Assembly: GCA_963709995.1 (NCBI GenBank)
Contig: CAVPYN010000019.1
Coordinates: 124,001 to 188,000 of the forward strand
DNA length: 64,000 nucleotides
From: JAUIIK01 sp963709995
GTDB taxonomy: Bacteria > Chloroflexota > Chloroflexia > Thermomicrobiales > CFX8
Direction: 5' to 3'
How positions within the stretch are numbered: position 1 is the first letter of the stretch; the number at the start of each line of letters is the position of its first letter. The notes below the pieces were generated by a model. It had not been told where the DNA came from and did not search any database. It saw only the letters and a list, made by a program, of their open reading frames with translations. Both the position numbers and the translations under genes were made by a program. Positions 16,711 through 25,697 of this stretch are shown in pieces.

Positions 16711-18248
16711 GAGCCAACGTCGAGCGTGCATATTCGCGTCTTATTGTGGCTTCAAACCGTTTGCCGGTGACACTACACCATCACCCCGACGAAGGTTGGG
16801 AAGCGCAGCCGGCATCCGGCGGACTCGTCCACGCGCTCAAGTATGTCCTTCAGGAGCGTGGAGGGCAATGGCTTGGGTGGTCGGGCGTCGCTGGTGACCA
16901 CGGCGTCGATGAGGCGCTTGCGGAAGCCTCACGAGATCTTGCGTATGAAATGCGTCCGATACCGCTGAGTGAAGACGAAGTCGAGAATTACTACTTTGGG
17001 TTCTCAAATGAAGTGCTGTGGCCACTTTTTCACGATATGGTTTCCCGGTGCAGGTTCGTGCCTGCGTACTGGACCAGCTATCAGGCAGTAAATCTGAAGT
17101 TCGCCCAGGCTCTCGCCGTTGAGACTTCAGAGAACGACTTTATCTGGGTTCAGGACTATCACCTGATCACCGTGGCGCAGCAACTGATCCGCCTGCGGCA
17201 GCGTCGCAATGTTGGCTTCTTTCTCCATATTCCGTTCCCTCCGGTCGACGTGTTCGTAAAGCTCCCCTGGCGCTTTCAGATCCTCGAAGCCCTCCTGGCT
17301 TTCGACACTGTCGGCTTCCAAACCGTTCGTGACAGCCAGAACTTCGTGAGCTGCGTGCGAGAACTGCTCACAAATGTCACCGTGCGCGCGGTCGATGACG
17401 TGTACATCGCGTCCACCACCGATCACCAGACGAAAGTCGGCAACTTCCCGATAGGCATCGACTTCGACGAGTTCGAACGCCGGGCAAGTCTCGACGCTGC
17501 GTCGGCGGAAGTTGCTCTCTTGCATCGCAGGCTCCCGGACCGGCAGATCATCCTGGGTATTGACCGGCTGGACTACACGAAAGGCATTCCAGAACGCCTG
17601 CACGCCTATCGAAACGCGCTTCGCCGCTATCCGAGATTGATCGAAACCACATCAATGCTCCAGGTCGTCGTCCCGAGCCGGGAGATTGTCTCCGGGTATC
17701 GGTCGATGAAGGAGGAGGTCGAGCGGTTGGTGAGCGAGATCAACGGCGAGTTCACCCGGCCCGGTTGGGTGCCGGTTCACTACCTCTTCAGGTCATTGAG
17801 CATGACCGAGCTCGTCGCCTTCTACCGGGCATCCCAGATCAGCCTGGTTACCCCGCTTAAAGATGGGATGAATCTAATCTCGAAGGAGTACGTCGCGGCC
17901 AACGTTGATCTGAATGGAACGCTGATCCTGAGCGAGTTCGCGGGCAGTGCGGCGCAGTTATCGGAGTACGCGCTGCTGGTAAATCCTCACGATGTAGTCG
18001 GCACCGCGGACGCGATCCTGAGAGCATTCGAGATGCATCCCGCCGAACGTGAACTGCGAATGTCCGAGATGCGTCGGATCGTCGATGAGACTGATGTATT
18101 CTGGTGGACAAACGCATTTCTGGACCTTGCCTTGCGGAACGAAACTCGCCTGATTCCTCCGCAGCACTATTATGTGCCGCGCAAGGACGTTTCTGAAAAG
18201 GCTCCCTCCTCGGATATCATCCTTGCGCCGGAGGCACAGGTTGACTAG
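16707..18248 (+). CDS. otsA: Alpha,alpha-trehalose-phosphate synthase (GT20)
   Basis: Transfers glucose from a nucleotide sugar to glucose-6-phosphate. 513 residues, usual for GT20. Recognisable elements are LIVASNRLPVTL at the N-terminus, WVQDYHLI, FFLHIPFPP, GIDRLDYTKGIPERL and the C-terminal LKDGMNLISKEYVAA motif that binds the donor. ATG overlaps the otsB stop (ATGA), so the phosphatase precedes the synthase in one operon. The last four bases overlap the end of the convergent sugar-kinase gene. Confidence 0.94.
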   Translation: MRANVERAYSRLIVASNRLPVTLHHHPDEGWEAQPASGGLVHALKYVLQERGGQWLGWSGVAGDHGVDEALAEASRDLAYEMRPIPLSEDEVENYYFGFSNEVLWPLFHDMVSRCRFVPAYWTSYQAVNLKFAQALAVETSENDFIWVQDYHLITVAQQLIRLRQRRNVGFFLHIPFPPVDVFVKLPWRFQILEALLAFDTVGFQTVRDSQNFVSCVRELLTNVTVRAVDDVYIASTTDHQTKVGNFPIGIDFDEFERRASLDAASAEVALLHRRLPDRQIILGIDRLDYTKGIPERLHAYRNALRRYPRLIETTSMLQVVVPSREIVSGYRSMKEEVERLVSEINGEFTRPGWVPVHYLFRSLSMTELVAFYRASQISLVTPLKDGMNLISKEYVAANVDLNGTLILSEFAGSAAQLSEYALLVNPHDVVGTADAILRAFEMHPAERELRMSEMRRIVDETDVFWWTNAFLDLALRNETRLIPPQHYYVPRKDVSEKAPSSDIILAPEAQVD

Positions 18249-19174
18249 CCGCGGATATTCAGTTTCGCACTGATCTCCTTGAAACTGGGGAGCGACGGCT
18301 GCGCGCCAGCTCTGGTCACAGCAAGCGCCCCGGCGACGACCCCGGCACTGACGGCCGATTCGAAGGACTGTCCCTGGGCAATCCAGGCGGCAAGCACACC
18401 GCAAAAGGCATCGCCTGCTCCAGTGGTGTCCACAACTTCAACGTCGAGCGTGGGGAGCGCAAGAACGGCACCGGCATCGGATGAGATCGCGCCTCGATCT
18501 CCAACCGTGATGACGGCACGCTCCCGCGCAAGTCCAGCAAGTATTCTCGCCGATGCGTCTTCGTTCTCCTTTGTGACGTCTCTCCCGAGAAAACCTCCGG
18601 CCTCAGTCTCGTTGCAGATGAGTACGTCGACCTTTTCAATGACCTGACCGAGACGATCCTGGTAAGGGGCGGCGTTGAAGATTTTGACAGCCGGAGATCG
18701 CTGAGCAGCGAGATGGTCGATCACTTTGGCTGGCGCTTCATTTGGAAAGAGGATCACATCCGGTCGAGTAGCCTCGATTGCGCGGTCGATTTGCGAAGTC
18801 GTCACATGGTCGTTCGCCCCGGCGACGGTCACGATCTGGTTTTGTCCAGCCCGGTCGACGATGATCAGCGCAAGGCCGGATGGCGTAGCGTCGATTATGA
18901 TGCTGAACGAGACATCGATGCCCTCGGATGCGAGTTCGTTTCGTCTTGCTGTGCCATACTCATCAGTCCCGAACGCTCCGACGAACGAAACTCGCGCACC
19001 AGCTCTCGCAGCCGCAACAGCCTGGTTCGCGGCCTTGCCACCAGGATAGATGTGAAACGCCGACGATGCGACCGTCTCCCCTGGACGGGGAAGACGGTCA
19101 GTCAGACAAACGAGATCGGTGTTCGAGCTTCCAACAACCAGGATCTTGCCGGAACCTGATCTACCACTCGTCAT
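18245..19174 (-). CDS. rbsK: PfkB-family sugar kinase, ribokinase-like
   Basis: 309-residue ATP-dependent carbohydrate kinase, probably phosphorylating ribose. Family signature 1 is YPGGKAANQAVAAARAG near residues 43-59; signature 2, DTTGAGDAFCGVLAAW, near residues 245-260 carries the catalytic Asp in GAGD. It ends the MoxR operon: its start overlaps the end of the transglutaminase-like gene by 14 bases. No ribose transporter or isomerase lies nearby, so ribokinase is the best family match but the substrate is not shown. It runs into otsA on the other strand with a 4-base overlap of stops. Confidence 0.82.
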   Translation of the reverse strand: MTSGRSGSGKILVVGSSNTDLVCLTDRLPRPGETVASSAFHIYPGGKAANQAVAAARAGARVSFVGAFGTDEYGTARRNELASEGIDVSFSIIIDATPSGLALIIVDRAGQNQIVTVAGANDHVTTSQIDRAIEATRPDVILFPNEAPAKVIDHLAAQRSPAVKIFNAAPYQDRLGQVIEKVDVLICNETEAGGFLGRDVTKENEDASARILAGLARERAVITVGDRGAISSDAGAVLALPTLDVEVVDTTGAGDAFCGVLAAWIAQGQSFESAVSAGVVAGALAVTRAGAQPSLPSFKEISAKLNIRG

Positions 19175-21800
19175 CGTCGTATTCCGTTACTTCTTTCGAT
19201 CTCCAGAAGAGCAACCGCGAGAAGAAGTGCCGGAGAAGGACCCCCCGGAGCCGCAGCCACGCCTGGCGGGCACGCAACAGTTCGGATTGGCTTGGCCGGG
19301 AGTTGCCGTACGTTTCCTGGACGTACAGGTCGGTCAAGTATCCGACCGGCAGCCGGCTGCCCGACACAGTGCTCGCAATCTGCTCGGCGAACTCATTTGG
19401 CGTCATCGCGGCCGTTCCACGCACGCCGCCCCAGTTTGCGCCACGAGACATCTTGGTGTACATCTGCGATGATGGGGTCAACCCACGAGTTCCCCGAAGC
19501 CAGAGATACGCGATGATGAGAATGGTCAGCAGGATTGCCAACGGCACGACGCGGATGGCCAGATCACGAGTGCCTAGCCCATTATCGGTCGAGCCGACAG
19601 TTCCCTCGCCAGTCGGAAGGTTGGCGTTTTGCTCGTCGAACGCAATGTCATTGAGATCCTGAAAGTCATCCGGCAATCGCCCTTCCCCGGGAAGGATGCC
19701 GCGGTCGTTACGAGGAGGTACTCCGGGATTGGCCGGTGTCGACACATCCCGGTCAACCGCGGATCGCGCCGCGGTAGGTTCAAATCCGACCCAGCCGTAG
19801 TCAGGGAAGTAGACCTCGGGCCATGCGTGCGCATTTCGCTCGCGATAAATCAATCCGTCCTCGCCTGAGTCGTCGGTCGGGAAGAACCCCACCGACATCC
19901 GGGCGGGAATGCCGAGCGATCTGGCCATGACGATGAATGACGACGCATAGTACTCGCAGTAGCCCTCCTGAGAAGTGAAGATCACGTAATCAACGACATC
20001 GACGTCTGCCGGGGGAAACGCGATCGACTCGCTATAGGCAATGTTCGTCCGAAGATACGCTTCGAGCGCCTTGGCGATGTCATACGTGTTTGACTGACCA
20101 GCGGCGATTTCGGCTGCGAGGGATCTTGTGCGGTCGGTCACAGACTCCGGAAGTTCAAGGTAGCGATCGAGAACTTCCTGTGGGATCTCGCCATCCGCGA
20201 CCCGCAGGTCCGTTCCCTTGGCGTCGCTCACAAGCGCATCGACAGCGTAGGTATCGCCTTCCTGCAGCTCGTTCTGCGCTCGTACGGCCTCGACATCATC
20301 AAGCACTGGAAAACGGCCCCGATAGTTCAGGTTCTGAACGCGATAGGTTTCCGGGTTGATCGTGTAGCTCACCTGGATGCTCTCTGCGATCAGTTCATTC
20401 TGCATGGTGGAAAGTTCCGCCGGAAGCTTCGTGAAGTCAGGTTCTGGAAGAGGAGCAGGCGTGGGAGACGCTTCGGGCGTCGCCGCGGTTCCGTCTGGAG
20501 TAGGAGCCGGCGGAATGTCTGGAGTTAGATCGACAGTCTGGAGGATCTGGACGAACGGCCATAGCTGGGGAGGAATGCTCTCCGGAGTCGCGGATTGAAC
20601 GTCGATCGCGTTTTCCACGTCTTGCCAGGCGACCACCAGACTTGTGCTGATATCTGACGAAACAAACGAGCTCGGGGAAAAGAGCAGGCTGCCTCGCGTG
20701 GTCTGAATCGTCATCCCGAAGGTCTGACGTTCGCGGTTCTTTGCATACGATGGATCCACCGGACGATTTTCCCCCGGACGGAGCTCGAAGAGCGGCGGGA
20801 CAATCGCTGGCTCGCCTTCGGCGAGTGGTGGCGTGAGGTCGGATTCCCAACCGCGCCCGGTGTAGACGTTATATGTGTGCGCCTGCAGGTACGGCGCGCG
20901 GTCAGTTCCGCTGACGACCACGACTGGATCGTCACTAAGCCGGAGCGGTCCGCCAAGTTCGAAATTATCGTCGAACGCGGCGAATCCACCGACGCCGCTC
21001 TGGCCGGGCCCGCGCAGCCCGACGAACCATTCATTGACTTGAGAGTCGATTGAGCGCCAGGGTCCATCAACTTCGTGCCAGAGATCGTTCGCGGTGCTGC
21101 TTCGGGCACTGACTGGAACGACCCAGCCAAAGAGAATGACGACGACGGCAAGATAGCTCGCCGCCCACATGCCGCGCCAGACAAGAGTCGACGGATAATC
21201 GATTCGAACCCGCCGCCAGTTGATCTCGCGTTGTAGCAGTGCGAAACGCATGAGCAAGAGCAGGGAAACAAAGAGGAAGAGCACCACAAGCCCGTTTGGC
21301 ACTCTCAGGCTGTATCCGAGGTTGAGGAGCAACACGACACCAGGGAAGAAGAGCGCGGCCCAGATCCATCGCGCCCGGAACACAAACCACATCGTCATGT
21401 ATGCCATCAGGAACGTCAGGATCGAGACGAACAGGACGAAAAGATAAAGGTCCTCTGCCTGGTCCCCATTTATCAAGAGTCGGATCCACTCTTCGCCCCG
21501 GTCCCAAAGCCAGCGCAGCTTGTCACGAGTGGTCCCGACCGAGTCGTCGATGTAGCTGGTCATCGCGAAGACGACGGCGATCACCCCAACAACAAATCCG
21601 CCCAGATGAAGGACGGCAGAGGGCAGGCGTCTCCACTTCGAAACAACAAACCCGGCGACGAGTCCGGCAGCCATCACCCAGGTTAGAACGCCGAGTCCGT
21701 CTGCCCAGTCTGCTCGCTGTATTGAAACAACGGCAATATAGACAAGCAGCACGGTCAGGACCAGCGTTGCCCATCCCTCTCGTATCTTGAAGCGCTTCAT
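19161..21800 (-). CDS. TgpA-like membrane transglutaminase (DUF3488/transglutaminase core)
   Basis: 879-residue membrane protein. The first ~230 residues hold about six to eight hydrophobic segments. A large extracytoplasmic region follows with an acidic Pro/Ala/Thr-rich insert (near 440-470). The transglutaminase-like catalytic domain has Cys near 611 in EGYCEYYASSF, His near 658 in RNAHAWPEVYF and an Asp in PDYGW. A further membrane helix (~750-772) and a cytoplasmic DUF4129-like tail end the protein. TgpA-type proteins are usually found beside MoxR and DUF58 genes, as here. The substrate is unknown. Start overlaps the PrsW stop (ATGA). Confidence 0.88.
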   Translation of the reverse strand: MKRFKIREGWATLVLTVLLVYIAVVSIQRADWADGLGVLTWVMAAGLVAGFVVSKWRRLPSAVLHLGGFVVGVIAVVFAMTSYIDDSVGTTRDKLRWLWDRGEEWIRLLINGDQAEDLYLFVLFVSILTFLMAYMTMWFVFRARWIWAALFFPGVVLLLNLGYSLRVPNGLVVLFLFVSLLLLMRFALLQREINWRRVRIDYPSTLVWRGMWAASYLAVVVILFGWVVPVSARSSTANDLWHEVDGPWRSIDSQVNEWFVGLRGPGQSGVGGFAAFDDNFELGGPLRLSDDPVVVVSGTDRAPYLQAHTYNVYTGRGWESDLTPPLAEGEPAIVPPLFELRPGENRPVDPSYAKNRERQTFGMTIQTTRGSLLFSPSSFVSSDISTSLVVAWQDVENAIDVQSATPESIPPQLWPFVQILQTVDLTPDIPPAPTPDGTAATPEASPTPAPLPEPDFTKLPAELSTMQNELIAESIQVSYTINPETYRVQNLNYRGRFPVLDDVEAVRAQNELQEGDTYAVDALVSDAKGTDLRVADGEIPQEVLDRYLELPESVTDRTRSLAAEIAAGQSNTYDIAKALEAYLRTNIAYSESIAFPPADVDVVDYVIFTSQEGYCEYYASSFIVMARSLGIPARMSVGFFPTDDSGEDGLIYRERNAHAWPEVYFPDYGWVGFEPTAARSAVDRDVSTPANPGVPPRNDRGILPGEGRLPDDFQDLNDIAFDEQNANLPTGEGTVGSTDNGLGTRDLAIRVVPLAILLTILIIAYLWLRGTRGLTPSSQMYTKMSRGANWGGVRGTAAMTPNEFAEQIASTVSGSRLPVGYLTDLYVQETYGNSRPSQSELLRARQAWLRLRGVLLRHFFSRLLFWRSKEVTEYDDDEW

Positions 21801-23077
21801 CCCGCCTCCTGAACTTTCAGCGGCACAGCTTGGCCGGTATACGCAGATGCTTGGACCGGGTCCGGCACACGTTGAACTGGCGTTCCAGGCGCCTGACTAG
21901 CATTCGATCGATCATGCGGATCTTGCTGCCCCGATTTCCTGGCAATGGATATGAACCACACGCAAGCGGCAACGAATAGAGCACCCAAGGCAAGGGCGAC
22001 GGTCAACAGCGCGACTGCCTGCCCGGTAGAGGGATCCACGCCCTCCTCGATTCCCAACACTGAATAGACGAATCCAAGTGACAATGCGTTCCATCCAGCA
22101 TGCAAAACGGTGGCGACCACCAGGTACGCCAGAAAGCCTCGACCGGTGCGCTGGTATCGATACCACCCGATCGCCACAATTGTCGTCGCGGCGATATGCA
22201 AAATGACGACCGGGGCACGGATCAATGCCACTTGCTGCCAGTTCGTCGGAGCTGCGAGGGTGTACCCAACGCCTTCCAACAAGGCAAATCCCAGACCTGC
22301 CCCAAGCCCGGCGGCAAACGCGTTCCGTAGTTCAATGGTCGATCGCCTGGAAAGCACGAGGATTGCGCCAGCCCCTTTGACAAGTTCCTCACTGAGCGGC
22401 GCAATAACCGCCACAAGGGACACGAGCGCCGCGGCGATCGTTGGAAATTCGACGATGTCCGGCAGTTGAGTTGTGCTACCTGCCGGATCGGAGTCGTCCA
22501 GATAATCGGAAATCCGCTCCTCAAGGTTCGGGTCGATTGCGAAGTCTGGGTCGCCGGCATAAAGCCCGCCGATTGCCGCGAAAATCAGCAACATGGCGGC
22601 CGTCCCCTGAATGAGGAAGAGAACCGGCGGCGCAACCACGGCGCCCCAGATCCATGCGGGCAAGACATCCCGACTGGCAAGGCGTTCATCTGGCATCCAG
22701 CGTGCCCCCAGTCGGAGGAAGAACGCGCCAACCGCGAAAAACGCGACCACTGCTAGGAATGGCGCCGCATAGATTCCACGATCCAGCGCCGACAAACCGA
22801 ACCCGGCTCCAATAGCGGCGAAGAATATGACCAGGCTCAACCAAAGCGGCGGTGGACGAAACAATCGCGTGGACACGGGACGGCGATCGAATGTCGAACG
22901 AAGCCAGACGGCAGCGACCGTGATTCCAAACAATCCGAACCCGGCTAGCCCGCCATACGACTCGCCGGCCTCTGTGTGATCTGTGGACAGGACAATCGCG
23001 GCTGCCCAGGCTCCTACGGCGGCGACGCTACTGAGCCCAATCGCCAACGCAAGCAAGCGCTGGACGGCGAGGCTCAT
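21797..23077 (-). CDS. PrsW-like intramembrane metalloprotease
   Basis: About 426 residues with roughly ten membrane segments. Family marks are the EE pair in APLSEELVKGAG near residue 230, and a later membrane His in HAGWNALSLG near 327. In Bacillus PrsW cleaves an anti-sigma factor; the substrate here is unknown. ATG 23077 was chosen because it gives a hydrophobic first helix (VQRLLALAIGLSSVAAVGAW) and overlaps the preceding stop as ATGA; the frame upstream belongs to the DUF58 gene in another phase. The C-terminus is a soluble Pro/Gln-rich tail. Its place inside a MoxR-DUF58-transglutaminase operon is unusual. Confidence 0.85.
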   Translation of the reverse strand: MSLAVQRLLALAIGLSSVAAVGAWAAAIVLSTDHTEAGESYGGLAGFGLFGITVAAVWLRSTFDRRPVSTRLFRPPPLWLSLVIFFAAIGAGFGLSALDRGIYAAPFLAVVAFFAVGAFFLRLGARWMPDERLASRDVLPAWIWGAVVAPPVLFLIQGTAAMLLIFAAIGGLYAGDPDFAIDPNLEERISDYLDDSDPAGSTTQLPDIVEFPTIAAALVSLVAVIAPLSEELVKGAGAILVLSRRSTIELRNAFAAGLGAGLGFALLEGVGYTLAAPTNWQQVALIRAPVVILHIAATTIVAIGWYRYQRTGRGFLAYLVVATVLHAGWNALSLGFVYSVLGIEEGVDPSTGQAVALLTVALALGALFVAACVWFISIARKSGQQDPHDRSNASQAPGTPVQRVPDPVQASAYTGQAVPLKVQEAG

Positions 23078-24340
23078 CTGCGCCTCGCTGAGATTCCTGC
23101 GGCATGGGTTGCGAGGGCCTGGCTGATGTCGTCTCCGTATTTCACGAGATAGGTTGGAATGCTGACCGAAGCGAGGTCGAAACCACCATGAGACTCGAAT
23201 TCTGTCCACCGAATGTATTCGGTTCAATGACTACCGCGACCGATTGAACGTTACGGGTGACGATGTTGATCAGCGCCTGTACCCATGCCTCATCGGTAGA
23301 CGGTGTGATGGCGATTACCGTGCTGTTGCGTGTAAAGAGACCGCCCTCCGCTAGCAGTAGTTCCGCCAGCGGCATATCTCCGGTTGATTGCGCGAGGCCA
23401 GTTGCTCGAGAATCTTCAACATTTGACGACCGCCGCGATCGGCCGGTATGACTGTTGTCGGCGCCCCGTTCGACGATCAGTCCAACGTTGCGGTTCTGGT
23501 TCAGGAAATGACGCGCAAGGGAGGCCGCAATCGTCACGCCATACTCTTCGGTTGAGTCGAGCCAGAATGAAAGCGGCACGTCCGCCGTCTGAATCGGTCG
23601 GTATCGCCGAACCGCCAAGCGCGCCGGCCTGCACTGACGAGTCGAGGTCCAGGACGATCCAGAGATCCGCGGTCGGATCAAGCTCGAACTCCTTCACCAT
23701 CAGTTTGCCCGGTTCGAGCGGTCGCTCTCCAGGCAATCCGGTTGAACGCGTCGCCGGGGAAATAGTCGCGGACGGATGCCGCATTCGGTGTCACGAATGG
23801 CGTGCGTCGCTGAATCGCTGAGCCACCAGGAAGTTCGCCGACGGGAAGCGCGAAGTGGCTCAAGTCAACCGTGGCCGGATAGACCAGGAGTTCCTCGTCT
23901 CAGGCACGATCTGGTAGCGCGGGAACAGACCGAACGGGTCACCGCTGCGGAGGAGCATCGGACCAATCCGGAATTTGCCCCGTCGAGCAGCTAGCGTATC
24001 GACCCGCCAGCGATTCGAATCGTGCGGCCCGAGATGGACGACCTTGGACACTCTGTGGCCCGGCAGGTTGGACTGGTCGAGCAGCTCTACCCACAGCTTG
24101 GCGAGACGGCCCCGGTTCTGGACCCGTATTCGCTCCTGAAATGGCTGCCCAACCTGCGCGCGATCAGATCGCGCGTCGCGCGAAACGGTGACGTCGCGCA
24201 GGCTGAGCATAACTCCAGACAAACCCGACGATAAGCAGCGCGATGAGAGTAAAGAAGATATTGTCGAGCACGTCCCACTGGTTCAGTTGAGCAAGAATCA
24301 GCAGGATGAGGGCAATGATGGCCAGCTTGAGGCCATTCAT
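23074..24340 (-). CDS. DUF58-domain protein, heavily frameshifted
   Basis: MoxR-partner protein with two N-terminal membrane helices (the first starts MNGLKLAIIALILLILAQ) and a vWA-like DUF58 domain. The pieces, in order: N-terminal helices, a beta-rich segment (RIRVQNRGRLAKLWVELLDQ; RRGKFRIGP), the DUF58 core (WIVLDLDSSVQAG) and a C-terminal segment (VAVVIEPNTFGG; LASVSIPTYLVKYGDDIS) ending in RRR at the TGA that overlaps the PrsW ATG. At least five one-base slips occur, for instance near 24215, 23685 and 23215. ATG 24340 overlaps the MoxR stop. The function of the family is unsettled. Confidence 0.8.
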
Positions 24341-25338
24341 TCACTGCCCCCTCGACCTCTCCAGCCACGGGTCGGGGATCCTACGGCAGTCGCGTCCCTG
24401 CCTGCTCCGGGGACCGGCAGCGTTGAGAGGATCTCGCGAATCACAACGCGGGAATCTATATTCCGCATGCGCGCAGCGGGATTGATGATGACGCGATGTG
24501 CGAGCGTCGGCTCGGCAAGATCCTTGATATCGTCAGGGATTACGTACTCACGTCCTTGCACCGCCGCCCAGGCACGAGAAGTGTCGCGCAGCGCGAGTGT
24601 GCCGCGCGGGCTTGCACCAAGGTAGATGTGTTCGTGCTGCCGGGTCGCCTCTACGATATCGACCATGTACTCCTTGAGGCGATCATCGACATGCACGTTC
24701 TTGATTTCCTGCTGGGCTGCGAGAAGCTCATCGACCTCGATGACACGCTGGACGGCATCGATTGGATGACGAACCTCCTGGGAATCGAGAATCGCGATCT
24801 CGTTCTGGCGTCCTGGATAACCGAGTGATAGCCGGACTAGAAACCGGTCGAGCTGCGCTTCAGGAAGCGGGAATGTGCCTTCGTACTCGATCGGGTTTTC
24901 AGTAGCCAGAACGACAAATGGTGCTGGCAACTGGTGCGTCGTCCCGTCGACCGTAACCTGACTCTCCTCCATCGCTTCGAGCAGGGCGGATTGCGTCTTC
25001 GGTGTTGCCCGGTTGATCTCGTCGGCAAGCACGATCTGGGCGAACACCGGACCGGGCCGAAACTCGAAATCGGAGTCACGCATGTTGAAAATGCTCACAC
25101 CAGTGACGTCGCTGGGCAGGAGATCGGGGGTGAACTGGATGCGCTTGAAGGAACACCCCAGGCTTCGCGCGATTGTTTTCGCAAGCATTGTTTTGCCGAC
25201 GCCGGGCACGTCTTCAACCAGCACATGCCCCCGGCACAACAGAGCGACGAGCACCAGACGGGCTTCACGGCTCTTGCCGATGATCACCTTGTCCACGTTC
25301 CCCACCAATTGATCTGCAATGCGCTGAACGGCGTCCAT
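24337..25338 (-). CDS. MoxR-type AAA+ ATPase
   Basis: 333-residue MoxR-family AAA+ chaperone-like ATPase. Walker A is DVPGVGKTMLA near residue 47; Walker B is LADEINRATPKTQSALLEAM, characteristic of MoxR; sensor 1 is ATENP in the next strand. ATG 25338 was chosen from GAGAAGGGGAGACG directly upstream, although the frame continues further. MoxR proteins help mature or assemble partners encoded beside them, usually vWA or DUF58 proteins. The stop overlaps the DUF58 start, beginning a chain of overlaps through five genes. A perfect TATAAT lies on this strand at 25549-25544 as a possible promoter -10. Confidence 0.9.
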   Translation of the reverse strand: MDAVQRIADQLVGNVDKVIIGKSREARLVLVALLCRGHVLVEDVPGVGKTMLAKTIARSLGCSFKRIQFTPDLLPSDVTGVSIFNMRDSDFEFRPGPVFAQIVLADEINRATPKTQSALLEAMEESQVTVDGTTHQLPAPFVVLATENPIEYEGTFPLPEAQLDRFLVRLSLGYPGRQNEIAILDSQEVRHPIDAVQRVIEVDELLAAQQEIKNVHVDDRLKEYMVDIVEATRQHEHIYLGASPRGTLALRDTSRAWAAVQGREYVIPDDIKDLAEPTLAHRVIINPAARMRNIDSRVVIREILSTLPVPGAGRDATAVGSPTRGWRGRGGSE

Positions 25339-25697
25339 CGTCTCCCCTTCTCGGCGCTTCCGGTGCGCCGCGGAACCTGTTGTGGTCACACTACGTGCTA
25401 TGAATAGAACCTTTGAAACCGGATTCGTCGTCTGTGTCACTGTAATCTGGGCGGCGCCAGTGCGCCTGGAGCCGGCAGCGTGCAGACATTTGTTCTCGCG
25501 AAAGGGCGAGCCTCGCAAGCCAATGAAACCTGAATTGGACCGGATTATAGCAACCTGACATCAAGGCAAAGGATGGACGGTTACAATCGTCTTCATCCTG
25601 GCTCGCACTGGGGCCGTACGTTCATGTGACGTACCATGTAGGATCAGTTCGAACGCTAGCCCAGCATCCCCGTTCGCCTTAGAAAGGAATGAAGTGA
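25339..25697. other. Divergent moxR/polA intergenic region
   Basis: 359 bases. A TATAAT on the minus strand (25549-25544) could serve moxR, but its -35 is weak (CTTTGC at 17 bases). No clear promoter was found for polA. AGAAAGGA at about 25681-25688 is the likely polA ribosome-binding site. No gene seen. Confidence 0.4.
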
